The position numbers and the translations under genes were made by a program. From an uncultured Saprospiraceae bacterium (GTDB lineage Bacteria > Bacteroidota > Bacteroidia > Chitinophagales > Saprospiraceae), in contig CALGLY010000473.1 of assembly GCA_937959095.1 (NCBI GenBank), positions 1 to 6,099 of the forward strand: a stretch of DNA of 6,099 bases, in the 5' to 3' direction. The notes below the pieces were generated by a model. The model ran no database searches. It was not told where the DNA came from and saw only the letters and a program-made list of their open reading frames with translations. Position 1 is the first letter of the stretch. Each line of letters begins with the position of its first letter. Positions 1-5,705 of this stretch are shown here, piece by piece.

Positions 1-686
1 CTGCTGCAGCAGAAACAAATGCGGAAGAATTAGCTGCGCAATTGCAAACACAGGATGAAAGTTACCAAAGCTTGCAGCAAATGATTGGCGCGATTCGGGA
101 ACAATTGCAATATAATGAACAGCAAAAAATAAAGTCTCAGAGCCTTCTCCAACAAATAGAAACGCAACGCAAAGAGCATCGTCGTTGGGAACTTTTGAAG
201 AACTTGATTGGGATGGAAAGCGGCAAAAAATTTCGCGTATTTGCACAAGGACTCACTTTGCAACAACTCGTGCATCTTGCCAATAAACATCTTTTGGCAT
301 TGAATGAACGCTATTTTATCCAGAAGCGAATAGGCGATGATTTGACCCTAGAAATTATAGATCGCTATCAGGCGGATAACCTGCGTTCGATGAATACGCT
401 ATCGGGTGGAGAGAGTTTTTTAGTGAGTTTGGCACTTGCACTAGGACTTTCGGATTTGGCAGGGCAAAACACGCAAATTCATTCCCTTTTCATTGATGAA
501 GGCTTCGGGACACTCGATGAAGCGACGCTTGATACAGCAATAAGTACACTCGAAAATCTTCAAGCAAGTGGAAAAACAATTGGTATTATTTCGCATGTGA
601 AAGCTTTGCAGGAGCGCATCAGCACACAAATTAAAGTGCATAAAAAAGGGAGTGGATTCAGTGTGTTGGAGGTTATAAATTTGTAG
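1..686 (+). CDS. sbcC: Exonuclease SbcCD subunit C (Rad50-like ATPase), C-terminal part
   Basis: This is the C-terminal end of SbcC, the SMC/Rad50-type ATPase that with SbcD processes DNA ends and cleaves hairpins at stalled forks. The reading frame is open from base 3, so the gene starts before the window; the TTG at 42 lies inside coding sequence and is not a credible start. About the first 60 residues are Gln/Glu/Lys-rich and look like the end of the coiled-coil arm. Then come the C-terminal ATPase lobe motifs: the ABC signature LSGGESF at 399-419, the Walker B/D-loop stretch LFIDEGFGTLDE at 486-521, and the switch histidine in ISHV (His codon 594-596). These motifs and their order are diagnostic of SbcC/Rad50. 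The Walker A lobe, coiled coils and zinc hook lie outside the window. The frame ends intact at TAG 684-686. Confidence is very high for the family. Confidence 0.96.
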   Translation, partial: AAAETNAEELAAQLQTQDESYQSLQQMIGAIREQLQYNEQQKIKSQSLLQQIETQRKEHRRWELLKNLIGMESGKKFRVFAQGLTLQQLVHLANKHLLALNERYFIQKRIGDDLTLEIIDRYQADNLRSMNTLSGGESFLVSLALALGLSDLAGQNTQIHSLFIDEGFGTLDEATLDTAISTLENLQASGKTIGIISHVKALQERISTQIKVHKKGSGFSVLEVINL

Positions 687-690
687 TCGC

Positions 691-760
691 CAAGCAGTTC
701 TTTTGAACAGTGCTTGACAACTAAAACCAGATTTTATCAGTCCTTGAAAGAGTCTGTTTT
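691..760 (+). terminator. Hairpins after sbcC, possible transcription terminator
   Basis: Five bases after the sbcC stop, CAAGCA (691-696) plus GTTC (697-700) pairs with GAAC (705-708) plus TGCTTG (711-716), leaving a TTTT loop and a two-base AG bulge. No T-run follows it, so alone it is a poor intrinsic terminator. A second, weaker pairing, AAAA-C-CAGA (723-731) with TCTGTTTT (753-760), has one bulged C and a loop of about 20 bases, but it runs into a T-rich tract. Together they are the only candidates for the end of the sbcC transcript. Confidence 0.35.
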
Positions 761-981
761 TATTTCTTATTTCTTCGGACGATATACGATAGTTGCTATA
801 AGTTTCATGCCTAATTGCTTTTATATATCTAAAAATAGTGTTTAGGGAATCGGCAATAAATAACCTACCAATTTTACTTGCTCTTTTTCCCTTACATCTA
901 AATAGTGTAAAAAATGGGAGAAATGTGACCACCTTGATTTATTTTTTTTAGGAAAAATAGAAGATTAGACCACCTAAGTAG

Positions 982-1012
982 TTGAAAGTTCGTTCTAGAA
1001 AACGTACTTTTG
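982..1012 (+). promoter_or_regulatory. Bacteroidota-type promoter for the leader/helical protein gene
   Basis: TTG at 982-984 and TACTTTTG at 1005-1012 match the phylum's -33 TTG and -7 TAnnTTTG elements exactly, with 20 bases between them. Transcription would begin around 1018-1021, about 145 bases before the ATG at 1164, immediately ahead of two stem-loops. It is the only full TAnnTTTG match I found in this spacer on the plus strand. A start nearer the gene (1099-1163) is not supported by a good motif. Confidence 0.6.
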
Positions 1013-1022
1013 TAATCTTATG

Positions 1023-1055
1023 AAATAAAAAAGCTCTGGAGGAGTTCTTTTATTT
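1023..1055 (+). other. Imperfect stem-loop at the 5' end of the predicted leader
   Basis: AAATAAAA (1023-1030) pairs with TTTTATTT (1048-1055). After one A-C mismatch (1031/1047) the stem continues through A-T, G-T, C-G, T-A, C-G and T-G pairs to a three-base loop at 1038-1040. A purine-rich GGAGG (1038-1042) lies in and next to the loop, but no start codon follows at a suitable distance. It would be the first structure made by RNA polymerase leaving the 982-1012 promoter. Confidence 0.4.
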
Positions 1056-1060
1056 ACATC

Positions 1061-1098
1061 AAAACCTGATAATGCATTGAGTTGCATTATCAGGTTTT
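1061..1098 (+). terminator. Perfect 16-bp hairpin, intrinsic terminator shape
   Basis: AAAACCTGATAATGCA (1061-1076) and TGCATTATCAGGTTTT (1083-1098) are exact reverse complements around a six-base loop (1077-1082). The A-tract before and T-tract after are typical of bidirectional intrinsic terminators. No gene ends immediately upstream: sbcC stops about 375 bases earlier and a promoter begins only about 80 bases earlier. So it either ends a small RNA of roughly 80 nt or attenuates transcription into the gene at 1164. Confidence 0.7.
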
Positions 1099-1163
1099 CT
1101 ATTAAAATGCTAGTTATGTAAGCTGTTCATTTAATTAATGACAGAATAATAAAAACAGGAAAA

Positions 1164-2564
1164 ATGATACAAGAGTTAGAAGCAACTTATATGGATCGCC
1201 TTCAAGCATTGGCTGGAGAAATTCAAGCCTCTGAAGAATTGGCGAAGTACTTAGATGAGGAAGAAGAAGAGGATTATAACCAATTGAAGCAGCTCTACGA
1301 ACCACGCATTGGAGAAGTGTATGATGAAGTTGCTTCCTTGAAGCCGCTACAATTATTCTATTTAGAAAAGGTATTGCTCAATCCTGCTTTTGAGGGCTTG
1401 TATCTGCCTAAAATATTGGGATTTTCGGTATTACGTGGTGAAATTTCTACAGAAGATTATAAGTACTTGCTTCCTGAAAATCATTTCAAGGATATTTTAC
1501 TGACGATTTGTAATTCTGCCAATTTCGATATTCTGAAAAAGCGGATCGGACAAGCTATCCAAATCGGCTTCGGAATGAGTAGCGATATTTGGATTACGAA
1601 TCTGATGGAAGAAGTCCAAAATAAGCGCGTGCGCTACTACCTGAAAGGGCATAAGTTAGTAAAATTTAGAGAGGCAAAGGAACGCAAAATTGGTCGGGCG
1701 CGTTTTATGCGTCAGTTCAGAAATGAAAACTTCTTGACGGCTGAATTTCCTGAAACGCTATCTGATTTAAAAGTGCAATTTCCTGCATTACGTAGTTTTT
1801 TAGCCTATCGAATAGCAGAAGACTATAATAATGATAGTCTTATTCCTTCCTTGATGGAGTTTGTTCGGAAACCTGAATTTCAGGGAACGGACGAGCATAT
1901 GAAAATCATGGCACTCTTTGCGAGTTTCTTCTCCCTAGAAGGAGATAACTTGAAAGAACTTTCGGAGGTGTTCAATACCTTGCGTACTACTACGCCTGAA
2001 TTCAATGAAAAATACCTCGATTTTCTGCTAAATGTACAAGAAGATCCAACGATTACTTTGGACGGTTCAGCAGACTTCAAGCTATCTTCGATTTTAGATA
2101 AATCTATTGATGATCGACTAACGGAGTTTTATACGCTTGCGGACGTTATTCATGGCAAAGGCTATGTGAGTGATGAAGTGCAAGAAGCGGTGCGTGTATT
2201 TTACAATGAACACCAAGGACGCTCGAAAATTAATAAGTCGGTACGTGGTATTATTTATGGATACTTAGATCGCTTAATCAGTAATTTAGAATTATCGGAT
2301 TATCCAGAATACTTTGAAATCAGTAAGACGTTCACCGTTTATATGGATATTTTCGCAAATCAATCGTTCAATCAGGATTTGAAGGTACTTTCGATGACTT
2401 ACATTAAGAAATTACTGAAAAAATATACCGATAAGCGCGCGAAGGACTATCAAGATATTAAGAAATTTGTATCGGCGATGTTCCCTGAATTTGGTTTTCT
2501 TAAGCAAAAAGAAATCGTGGAATTATTCAAAACACGTCGTAAGCGCAAAACGCCTACGAGCTAG
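1164..2564 (+). CDS. Hypothetical protein, predicted all-helical, 466 residues
   Basis: I do not recognise this protein as a named family. It has no signal peptide, transmembrane segment or nucleotide-binding motif that I can see, so it is probably cytoplasmic. The sequence is rich in Leu, Glu, Lys and Phe in amphipathic patterns typical of stacked helices, and could be a helical-repeat or scaffold protein. Two features stand out: an acidic cluster DEEEEED at residues 31-37 and a basic tail near the C-terminus (TRRKRKT). A basic patch at about 170-186 (KFREAKERKIGRARFMR) might contact nucleic acid or membrane lipid, but that is speculation. The ATG at 1164 follows an A-rich tract with only AGGA about three bases upstream, too close for a good ribosome site but normal for this phylum. 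The frame is intact to TAG 2562-2564. Expression is probably driven from 982-1012 through a structured leader. Confidence is high that it is a gene, low for any function. Confidence 0.85.
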   Translation: MIQELEATYMDRLQALAGEIQASEELAKYLDEEEEEDYNQLKQLYEPRIGEVYDEVASLKPLQLFYLEKVLLNPAFEGLYLPKILGFSVLRGEISTEDYKYLLPENHFKDILLTICNSANFDILKKRIGQAIQIGFGMSSDIWITNLMEEVQNKRVRYYLKGHKLVKFREAKERKIGRARFMRQFRNENFLTAEFPETLSDLKVQFPALRSFLAYRIAEDYNNDSLIPSLMEFVRKPEFQGTDEHMKIMALFASFFSLEGDNLKELSEVFNTLRTTTPEFNEKYLDFLLNVQEDPTITLDGSADFKLSSILDKSIDDRLTEFYTLADVIHGKGYVSDEVQEAVRVFYNEHQGRSKINKSVRGIIYGYLDRLISNLELSDYPEYFEISKTFTVYMDIFANQSFNQDLKVLSMTYIKKLLKKYTDKRAKDYQDIKKFVSAMFPEFGFLKQKEIVELFKTRRKRKTPTS

Positions 2565-2565
2565 G

Positions 2566-2667
2566 GAATGTAAAATGTAGAACCGAGGAATATAAAATAT
2601 AGAAGTTTTAAATACTATAATTTGCCTTTGGCAAATTGCTACTTTTACATTCCTCGGTTCTACATTC
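2566..2667. repeat. Inverted repeat built of GAATGTA heptamers between convergent genes
   Basis: Left arm, plus strand: GAATGTA (2566-2572), AAATGTA (2573-2579), GAACCGAG (2580-2587), GAATATA (2588-2594), AAATATA (2595-2601). Right arm, read on the minus strand from 2667: GAATGTA, GAACCGAG, GAATGTA, AAAGTAG (down to 2639). AATGTAGAACCGAGGAAT (2574-2591) is perfectly complementary to 2649-2666, and after one mismatch five more bases pair (2593-2597 with 2643-2647). A smaller perfect hairpin sits in the loop: AATTTGCC (2619-2626) with GGCAAATT (2630-2637), loop TTT. The repeat begins two bases after the helical-protein stop and ends nine bases before the subunit 3 stop. It may end both transcripts, although no strong T-run follows the stems, or be a dispersed genomic repeat. 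Confidence 0.75.
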
Positions 2668-2675
2668 TAAATTGA

Positions 2676-3416
2676 TTAAGTCAAAAGATTCCCTTCTGCA
2701 TCCCAAGTCGCAATATCCATGCGTGTATCCTGATCGATGCACTTTGCCAACCATTCTTCTTCGTAGGCTAAGCCATGTTTTTTCAAAACTTCATCGGGTA
2801 CGCCATCCCATATATTCGCACGATTTCCGACATAACCTAAATCTTTTATTCCTATTTTGCTGGTGTAGAAACCCGTCAAAGTCAAATCGCGCATAAGGCT
2901 AAAGAATTTGATGCCTTGTGCAAAAGGAAGCAATTCTTCTTCCTCTCCTTCCTTCATGCTCGGATACGCAATGTCTTCTATGATTTCAATTTGCTGTGCA
3001 TCACTACTGCTTATGAAGTCCTTCTCGAAGCGTCGATTGGCTTCATGGTCGATCCACATCAAGCCACCCCGTAAGGGTAATTGATGATAGGGCAAATCCT
3101 TAACAATGAATTCCACAAAAGCAGGTACTTCGGCATCCGTAGCCGAGCCTGACACCTCATCGGCAGGCAAGATAATATCGCACAAAACGGCAATGGTTGC
3201 CATTTCATGTTCCTTGAAATAGGTTTCGGCATGCAATTTTTTATCATGCTCCAATTCCTTAGGCGTACGCCCATAGCCGCCGCCTTCTATTGCTTCCTCT
3301 ACGCTATCTACTACCTCTGCTCCGACATCTTGCTTGCAAGCAGCAGCCCCTGTGAGTACTGCGCCACCCGCTACTGTTCCTACTAAGAGTGTTTTTAATG
3401 TTTCTCGTCTATCCAT
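2676..3416 (-). CDS. Gluconate 2-dehydrogenase subunit 3 family protein (small subunit of GMC oxidoreductase)
   Basis: This is the small partner subunit of a membrane-associated GMC-type dehydrogenase, related to gluconate 2-dehydrogenase subunit 3 and the gamma subunit of bacterial FAD-glucose dehydrogenases. The N-terminus DRRETLKTLL followed by a Gly/Ala/Val-rich stretch is a twin-arginine export signal. Cys27 after TGAAA could be a lipoprotein attachment site, though a lipobox with Ala at -3 is weak. The linker (about 30-62) is acidic and Gly-rich. The family domain begins at about residue 66 with YFKEHEMATIAVLCDIILPADE and continues through the FFSLMRDLTLTGFYTS segment (171-185) and GYVGNRANIWDGVP (194-207). 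The 246-residue length is ordinary for this family in Bacteroidota. It lies 91 bp downstream of the GMC gene on the same strand, probably in one operon. Known family role: Tat-dependent export and stability of the catalytic subunit. The native substrate is unknown. Confidence 0.88.
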   Translation of the reverse strand: MDRRETLKTLLVGTVAGGAVLTGAAACKQDVGAEVVDSVEEAIEGGGYGRTPKELEHDKKLHAETYFKEHEMATIAVLCDIILPADEVSGSATDAEVPAFVEFIVKDLPYHQLPLRGGLMWIDHEANRRFEKDFISSSDAQQIEIIEDIAYPSMKEGEEEELLPFAQGIKFFSLMRDLTLTGFYTSKIGIKDLGYVGNRANIWDGVPDEVLKKHGLAYEEEWLAKCIDQDTRMDIATWDAEGNLLT

Positions 3417-3427
3417 TTTTTATAGAT

Positions 3428-3505
3428 ATGAGTTATGAGATATGAGTGATAAGTGAGGAGTTTTATATTATACTCATCACTCATAATTCATATCTCATCA
3501 CTATC
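3428..3505. repeat. Inverted repeat built of ATGAGTN heptamers
   Basis: Left arm is five consecutive heptamers: ATGAGTT (3428), ATGAGAT (3435), ATGAGTG (3442), ATAAGTG (3449), AGGAGTT (3456-3462). After eight bases (3463-3470) the right arm, read on the minus strand, holds the same family: ATGAGTA (3477-3471), ATGAGTG (3484-3478), ATGAATT (3491-3485), ATGAGAT (3498-3492) and the degenerate GATAGTG (3505-3499). In register, 3435-3462 can pair with 3471-3498 with about five mismatches in 28. It fills almost the whole 91-bp gap between the GMC gene and its downstream partner, so the transcript would form a long imperfect hairpin between the two coding regions. Confidence 0.8.
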
Positions 3506-3507
3506 CT

Positions 3508-5226
3508 TTAGATATTCATTTTTTTCAATTCTCCGCCGATATAATCCGAGGCACGCCAAGCGAGGGCTAAAATTGTCCACGTTGGATTTTTATCCGCTTG
3601 CGATACGAAGGTGCCACCATCCACTACGAATACATTATTCGCATCGTGCAATTGCCCAAATTGATTCGTTACCGATGTTTTCGGGTCGCTTCCCATGCGA
3701 GTAGTACCTACTTCATGGATGATTTGACCAGGCTTTAGTAGACCATAATCCTGTTCTTTCGTTGGTTTATCGCCTAGTATTTCGCCCCCCATTTCCGTGA
3801 ATATTTCCTCGAAGGTATTGTGCATGTGGCGCGCTTGTTTGCGCTCAAAATCTGTCCATTTGTAATGAAACCGTAAGACTGGAATCCCAAATTCATCGAC
3901 TACATTCGGATCTATTTCGCAGTAATTATCTTTCATTGCCACGCTTTCGCCACGTCCGGAAACACCGATGAATGCGCCGTAGAATTTGCGTGCGTCTTCT
4001 TTCAATTGTGAGCCATAGCCACCTACTTTCATGCCGAGGTATTTATTCATGGAATTGACATTGAACCCAAAACCATAAGAAGGCATGCCCATGCCGCCCC
4101 ATATTTCGATATGATAGCCACGCGGGAAATCGAGCTTTTTATTATCTAGCCACCAAGGCGTATACACATGCAAACCCCCTACGCCATCTTCGTTGTAGCG
4201 ATCCCGATTCATCAGTTCTGGCACGAATGCCATGCGACTGCTCCCAGTAGAATCATGGAGATATTTGCCGACTACATTGCTGCTATTGCCCAGTCCATTT
4301 GGATGCTGCTTGCTTTTAGAATTGAGCAATAAACGTGCCGATTCGCAAGCCGAAGCTGCTAGTACGACTACCTTACCCTTTATTCTATATTCTTTGCGGT
4401 CATCTTTACTGATGTAGGAAACGCCTGTAGCGCGTCCTTCGTCATCGGTCAAGATTTCGCGCGCCATCGAATTGACATATAAATCAATTTGATTCCCTGC
4501 TTTTTGTGCAGGAAAAATAAGGCACGAACCCGATGAAAAATCGGCATAAACCGAGCAGGAACGCGAACACTGCCGACAGTAGAAACAAACGCCTCTATCT
4601 TTATTAATCGCTTTGGTAAGAATAGATAAGCGCGATGGCATCACCGCTACGCCTGCTTTGCGTGCTGCTTTGATATAGTACAGCTCATGCAAGCGTGGTT
4701 TGGGAGGTGGCAAGAAAAAACCATCTGGTTCATTCCGTATATTTTCTTTACTCCCAAAAATACCAATGAGTTTATCGACCTTATCATAATAGGGCTTCAC
4801 GTCCTCGTAGCCGATGGGCCAGTTTTCTCCTAAACCATCTATATTTTTTTTCTTGAAATCATCTGGGCCAAAGCGCAGTGAGATGCGCCCCCAGTGGTTG
4901 GTACGTCCACCTAACATACGCGAACGAAACCATTCAAATTCGGTATCGTCTTTCGTGGTATAAGGTTCGCCTTCTATATCCCAGCCACCATAAGCCATAT
5001 CAAAATCACCGAAGTCCCGCACACTACTTGCGCCCCGTCGAGGCGATTCCCACGGCCATTTCATTTGGGTTTTTTGTGCTGGATTTTTAGGGTCGAAGAA
5101 AGGCCCTGCCTCTATGATAGCGACCGTTAGTCCTTGTTCCGATAGCCGTTTAGCGGCCATACCACCACCTGCGCCACTCCCTATGATAACGACATCATAA
5201 ACCTTTGGCTGCTCTATAATTTGCAT
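3508..5226 (-). CDS. GMC family FAD-dependent oxidoreductase (large catalytic subunit)
   Basis: A 572-residue flavoprotein of the glucose-methanol-choline family, which oxidises alcohol groups of sugars, polyols or related compounds. The FAD-binding fold starts at residue 9 (VYDVVIIGSGAGG), with the Gly-rich loop at 16-21 and the ribose-binding acidic residue Glu39. GGRTNHWGR (106-114) is the usual second FAD contact. Near the C-terminus His504 (in HEVGTTRMG) and Asn547 (in NPTWT) are 43 residues apart, fitting the family's catalytic His/Asn pair. Cys214, Cys217, Cys220 and Cys224 form C-x2-C-x2-C-x3-C. The subset 214/220/224 has the same C-x5-C-x3-C spacing as the 3Fe-4S ligands recalled for Burkholderia FAD-glucose dehydrogenase, so an electron-relay cluster is likely. 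There is no signal peptide; export probably depends on the Tat signal of the downstream subunit 3. The ATG has an AT-rich upstream tract and no Shine-Dalgarno. Family confidence is high, substrate unknown. Confidence 0.93.
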   Translation of the reverse strand: MQIIEQPKVYDVVIIGSGAGGGMAAKRLSEQGLTVAIIEAGPFFDPKNPAQKTQMKWPWESPRRGASSVRDFGDFDMAYGGWDIEGEPYTTKDDTEFEWFRSRMLGGRTNHWGRISLRFGPDDFKKKNIDGLGENWPIGYEDVKPYYDKVDKLIGIFGSKENIRNEPDGFFLPPPKPRLHELYYIKAARKAGVAVMPSRLSILTKAINKDRGVCFYCRQCSRSCSVYADFSSGSCLIFPAQKAGNQIDLYVNSMAREILTDDEGRATGVSYISKDDRKEYRIKGKVVVLAASACESARLLLNSKSKQHPNGLGNSSNVVGKYLHDSTGSSRMAFVPELMNRDRYNEDGVGGLHVYTPWWLDNKKLDFPRGYHIEIWGGMGMPSYGFGFNVNSMNKYLGMKVGGYGSQLKEDARKFYGAFIGVSGRGESVAMKDNYCEIDPNVVDEFGIPVLRFHYKWTDFERKQARHMHNTFEEIFTEMGGEILGDKPTKEQDYGLLKPGQIIHEVGTTRMGSDPKTSVTNQFGQLHDANNVFVVDGGTFVSQADKNPTWTILALAWRASDYIGGELKKMNI

Positions 5227-5285
5227 AAATATAATTTTTCGTTTCAGGTGAAAGGTAATTAAAAATTTTGAAATAGTGTAAAAAA

Positions 5286-5314
5286 CAATTTTACCGATAA
5301 GTAAATTCTTCCAA
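5286..5314 (-). promoter_or_regulatory. Weak candidate promoter for the GMC operon
   Basis: On the minus strand TTG (5314-5312) is followed after 18 bases by TAAAATTG (5293-5286), one base away from the Bacteroidota -7 element TAnnTTTG. The implied start is about 55 bases before the ATG at 5226. No exact TAnnTTTG was found on this strand in the spacer. The assignment is tentative because AT-rich DNA yields near matches easily. Confidence 0.3.
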
Positions 5315-5402
5315 AAGCAGTTTCAAAAAATGGATTATAAAACAACTGATTATTAATATCAATAGGTTACGACTTGATGCACTAGTACTGTTATTAGGGT
5401 AA

Positions 5403-5563
5403 TAGACTTGTTACCCTTTAAAAAGTGCTTAACTGAAATTCAGATTTTTTCGATAATTTTTCTTAAAAAGATGGAGTATTGTTGATACTATGACTGATTT
5501 TTAAGGCAAAATAGCGGAAAAAGGTGTTTTCAGATGAGTGTTTTTTAAAGGGTAACAAGTCTA
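5403..5563. mobile_element. MITE-like element with perfect 22-bp terminal inverted repeats
   Basis: Positions 5403-5424 and 5542-5563 are exact reverse complements (22 of 22), separated by 117 bp with no coding capacity. The left end reads TAGACTTGTTACCC and then an A-rich tract. If the outermost TA on each side is a target duplication, the termini are 20 bp starting GACTTG; TA duplications are typical of several IS families (IS630/Tc1 and parts of IS5). Small size, perfect termini and absence of a gene fit a miniature inverted-repeat element moved by a transposase elsewhere. The middle has only short palindromes: CTGAAATTCAG at 5433-5443, and AGTAT/ATACT at 5475-5479/5485-5489. The left terminus can also fold with its flank: AGGGTAA (5396-5402) with TTACCCT (5411-5417). 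A single copy cannot prove mobility. Confidence 0.6.
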
Positions 5564-5626
5564 ATGTCTATTTGGCAAGGAATTCAACTTTAGTAATTGG
5601 ATTGGAGGAGAATGCAGGGGAATAAA

Positions 5627-5664
5627 AAAACACGAGGAAGCACCTTCATGCCGCCCCGTGTTTT
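5627..5664 (-). terminator. Intrinsic terminator of the bacilliredoxin gene
   Basis: Read on the minus strand, AAAACACG (5664-5657) pairs with CGTGTTTT (5634-5627), with further G-C pairing and a small GAAG/CTTC pairing inside, followed by a run of T (the As at 5624-5630 on the plus strand). It lies about 40 bases beyond the bacilliredoxin stop codon. The T-rich right flank means it could also act on plus-strand transcripts. Confidence 0.8.
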
Positions 5665-5705
5665 GTTATTTTCTAATTTGAACCAAAATTTCTAGTACTT
5701 CATCA

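Larger units (their letters stand above)
687..1163. other. 477-bp AT-rich spacer between sbcC and the helical protein gene
   Basis: I see no convincing protein or RNA gene of a known family here. The left part (691-760) has hairpins just after the sbcC stop. About 765-980 is AT-rich with no open frame that looks coding. The right part holds a Bacteroidota-type promoter (982-1012) and two consecutive stem-loops (1023-1055 and 1061-1098), annotated separately. An 8-bp word, GACCACCT, occurs twice (927-934 and 968-975), 41 bp apart, upstream of that promoter. Confidence 0.7.
5227..5705. other. 479-bp spacer upstream of the GMC gene
   Basis: No coding frame here looks real. From the GMC start outward it holds about 175 bp of AT-rich sequence with a weak minus-strand promoter candidate (5286-5314), a 161-bp MITE-like element (5403-5563), about 60 bp with nothing recognised (5564-5626), and the terminator of the bacilliredoxin gene (5627-5664). 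Because of that terminator, the GMC operon probably has its own promoter within this spacer. Confidence 0.7.

Noticed and set aside
42..44. TTG as a start codon for sbcC
   Set aside because: The frame is open without a stop back to base 3 and continues the same coiled-coil character; SbcC is about 1000 residues, so this is interior sequence.
900..914. 15-base sequence AAATAGTGTAAAAAA also present at 5271-5285
   Set aside because: AT-rich, low complexity and with no shared flanking structure; chance similarity is a sufficient explanation.
441..932. Open frame of 163 codons on the minus strand across the end of sbcC and into the spacer
   Set aside because: About half lies antisense to the highly conserved SbcC ATPase motifs; the composition (Cys, Phe, Arg and Ile-rich) is typical of an antisense shadow and no family is recognisable.
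1020..1028. ATG-AAA-TAA two-codon frame at the predicted transcript start
   Set aside because: Too short and with no ribosome site upstream; in A/T-rich DNA this is expected by chance.
1111..1118. TAGTTATG as a second promoter nearer the 1164 gene
   Set aside because: One mismatch to TAnnTTTG and no TTG at the proper upstream distance (nearest is about 26 bases away).
2636..2896. Plus-strand 86-codon frame overlapping the subunit 3 gene
   Set aside because: Antisense to a recognised family protein, with no homology or ribosome site to support it.
5373..5385. GGTTACGACTTG near the MITE-like element, resembling a scrambled copy of its terminus
   Set aside because: Only the six bases GACTTG match the terminus in order; not enough to call a second terminus or a nested insertion.
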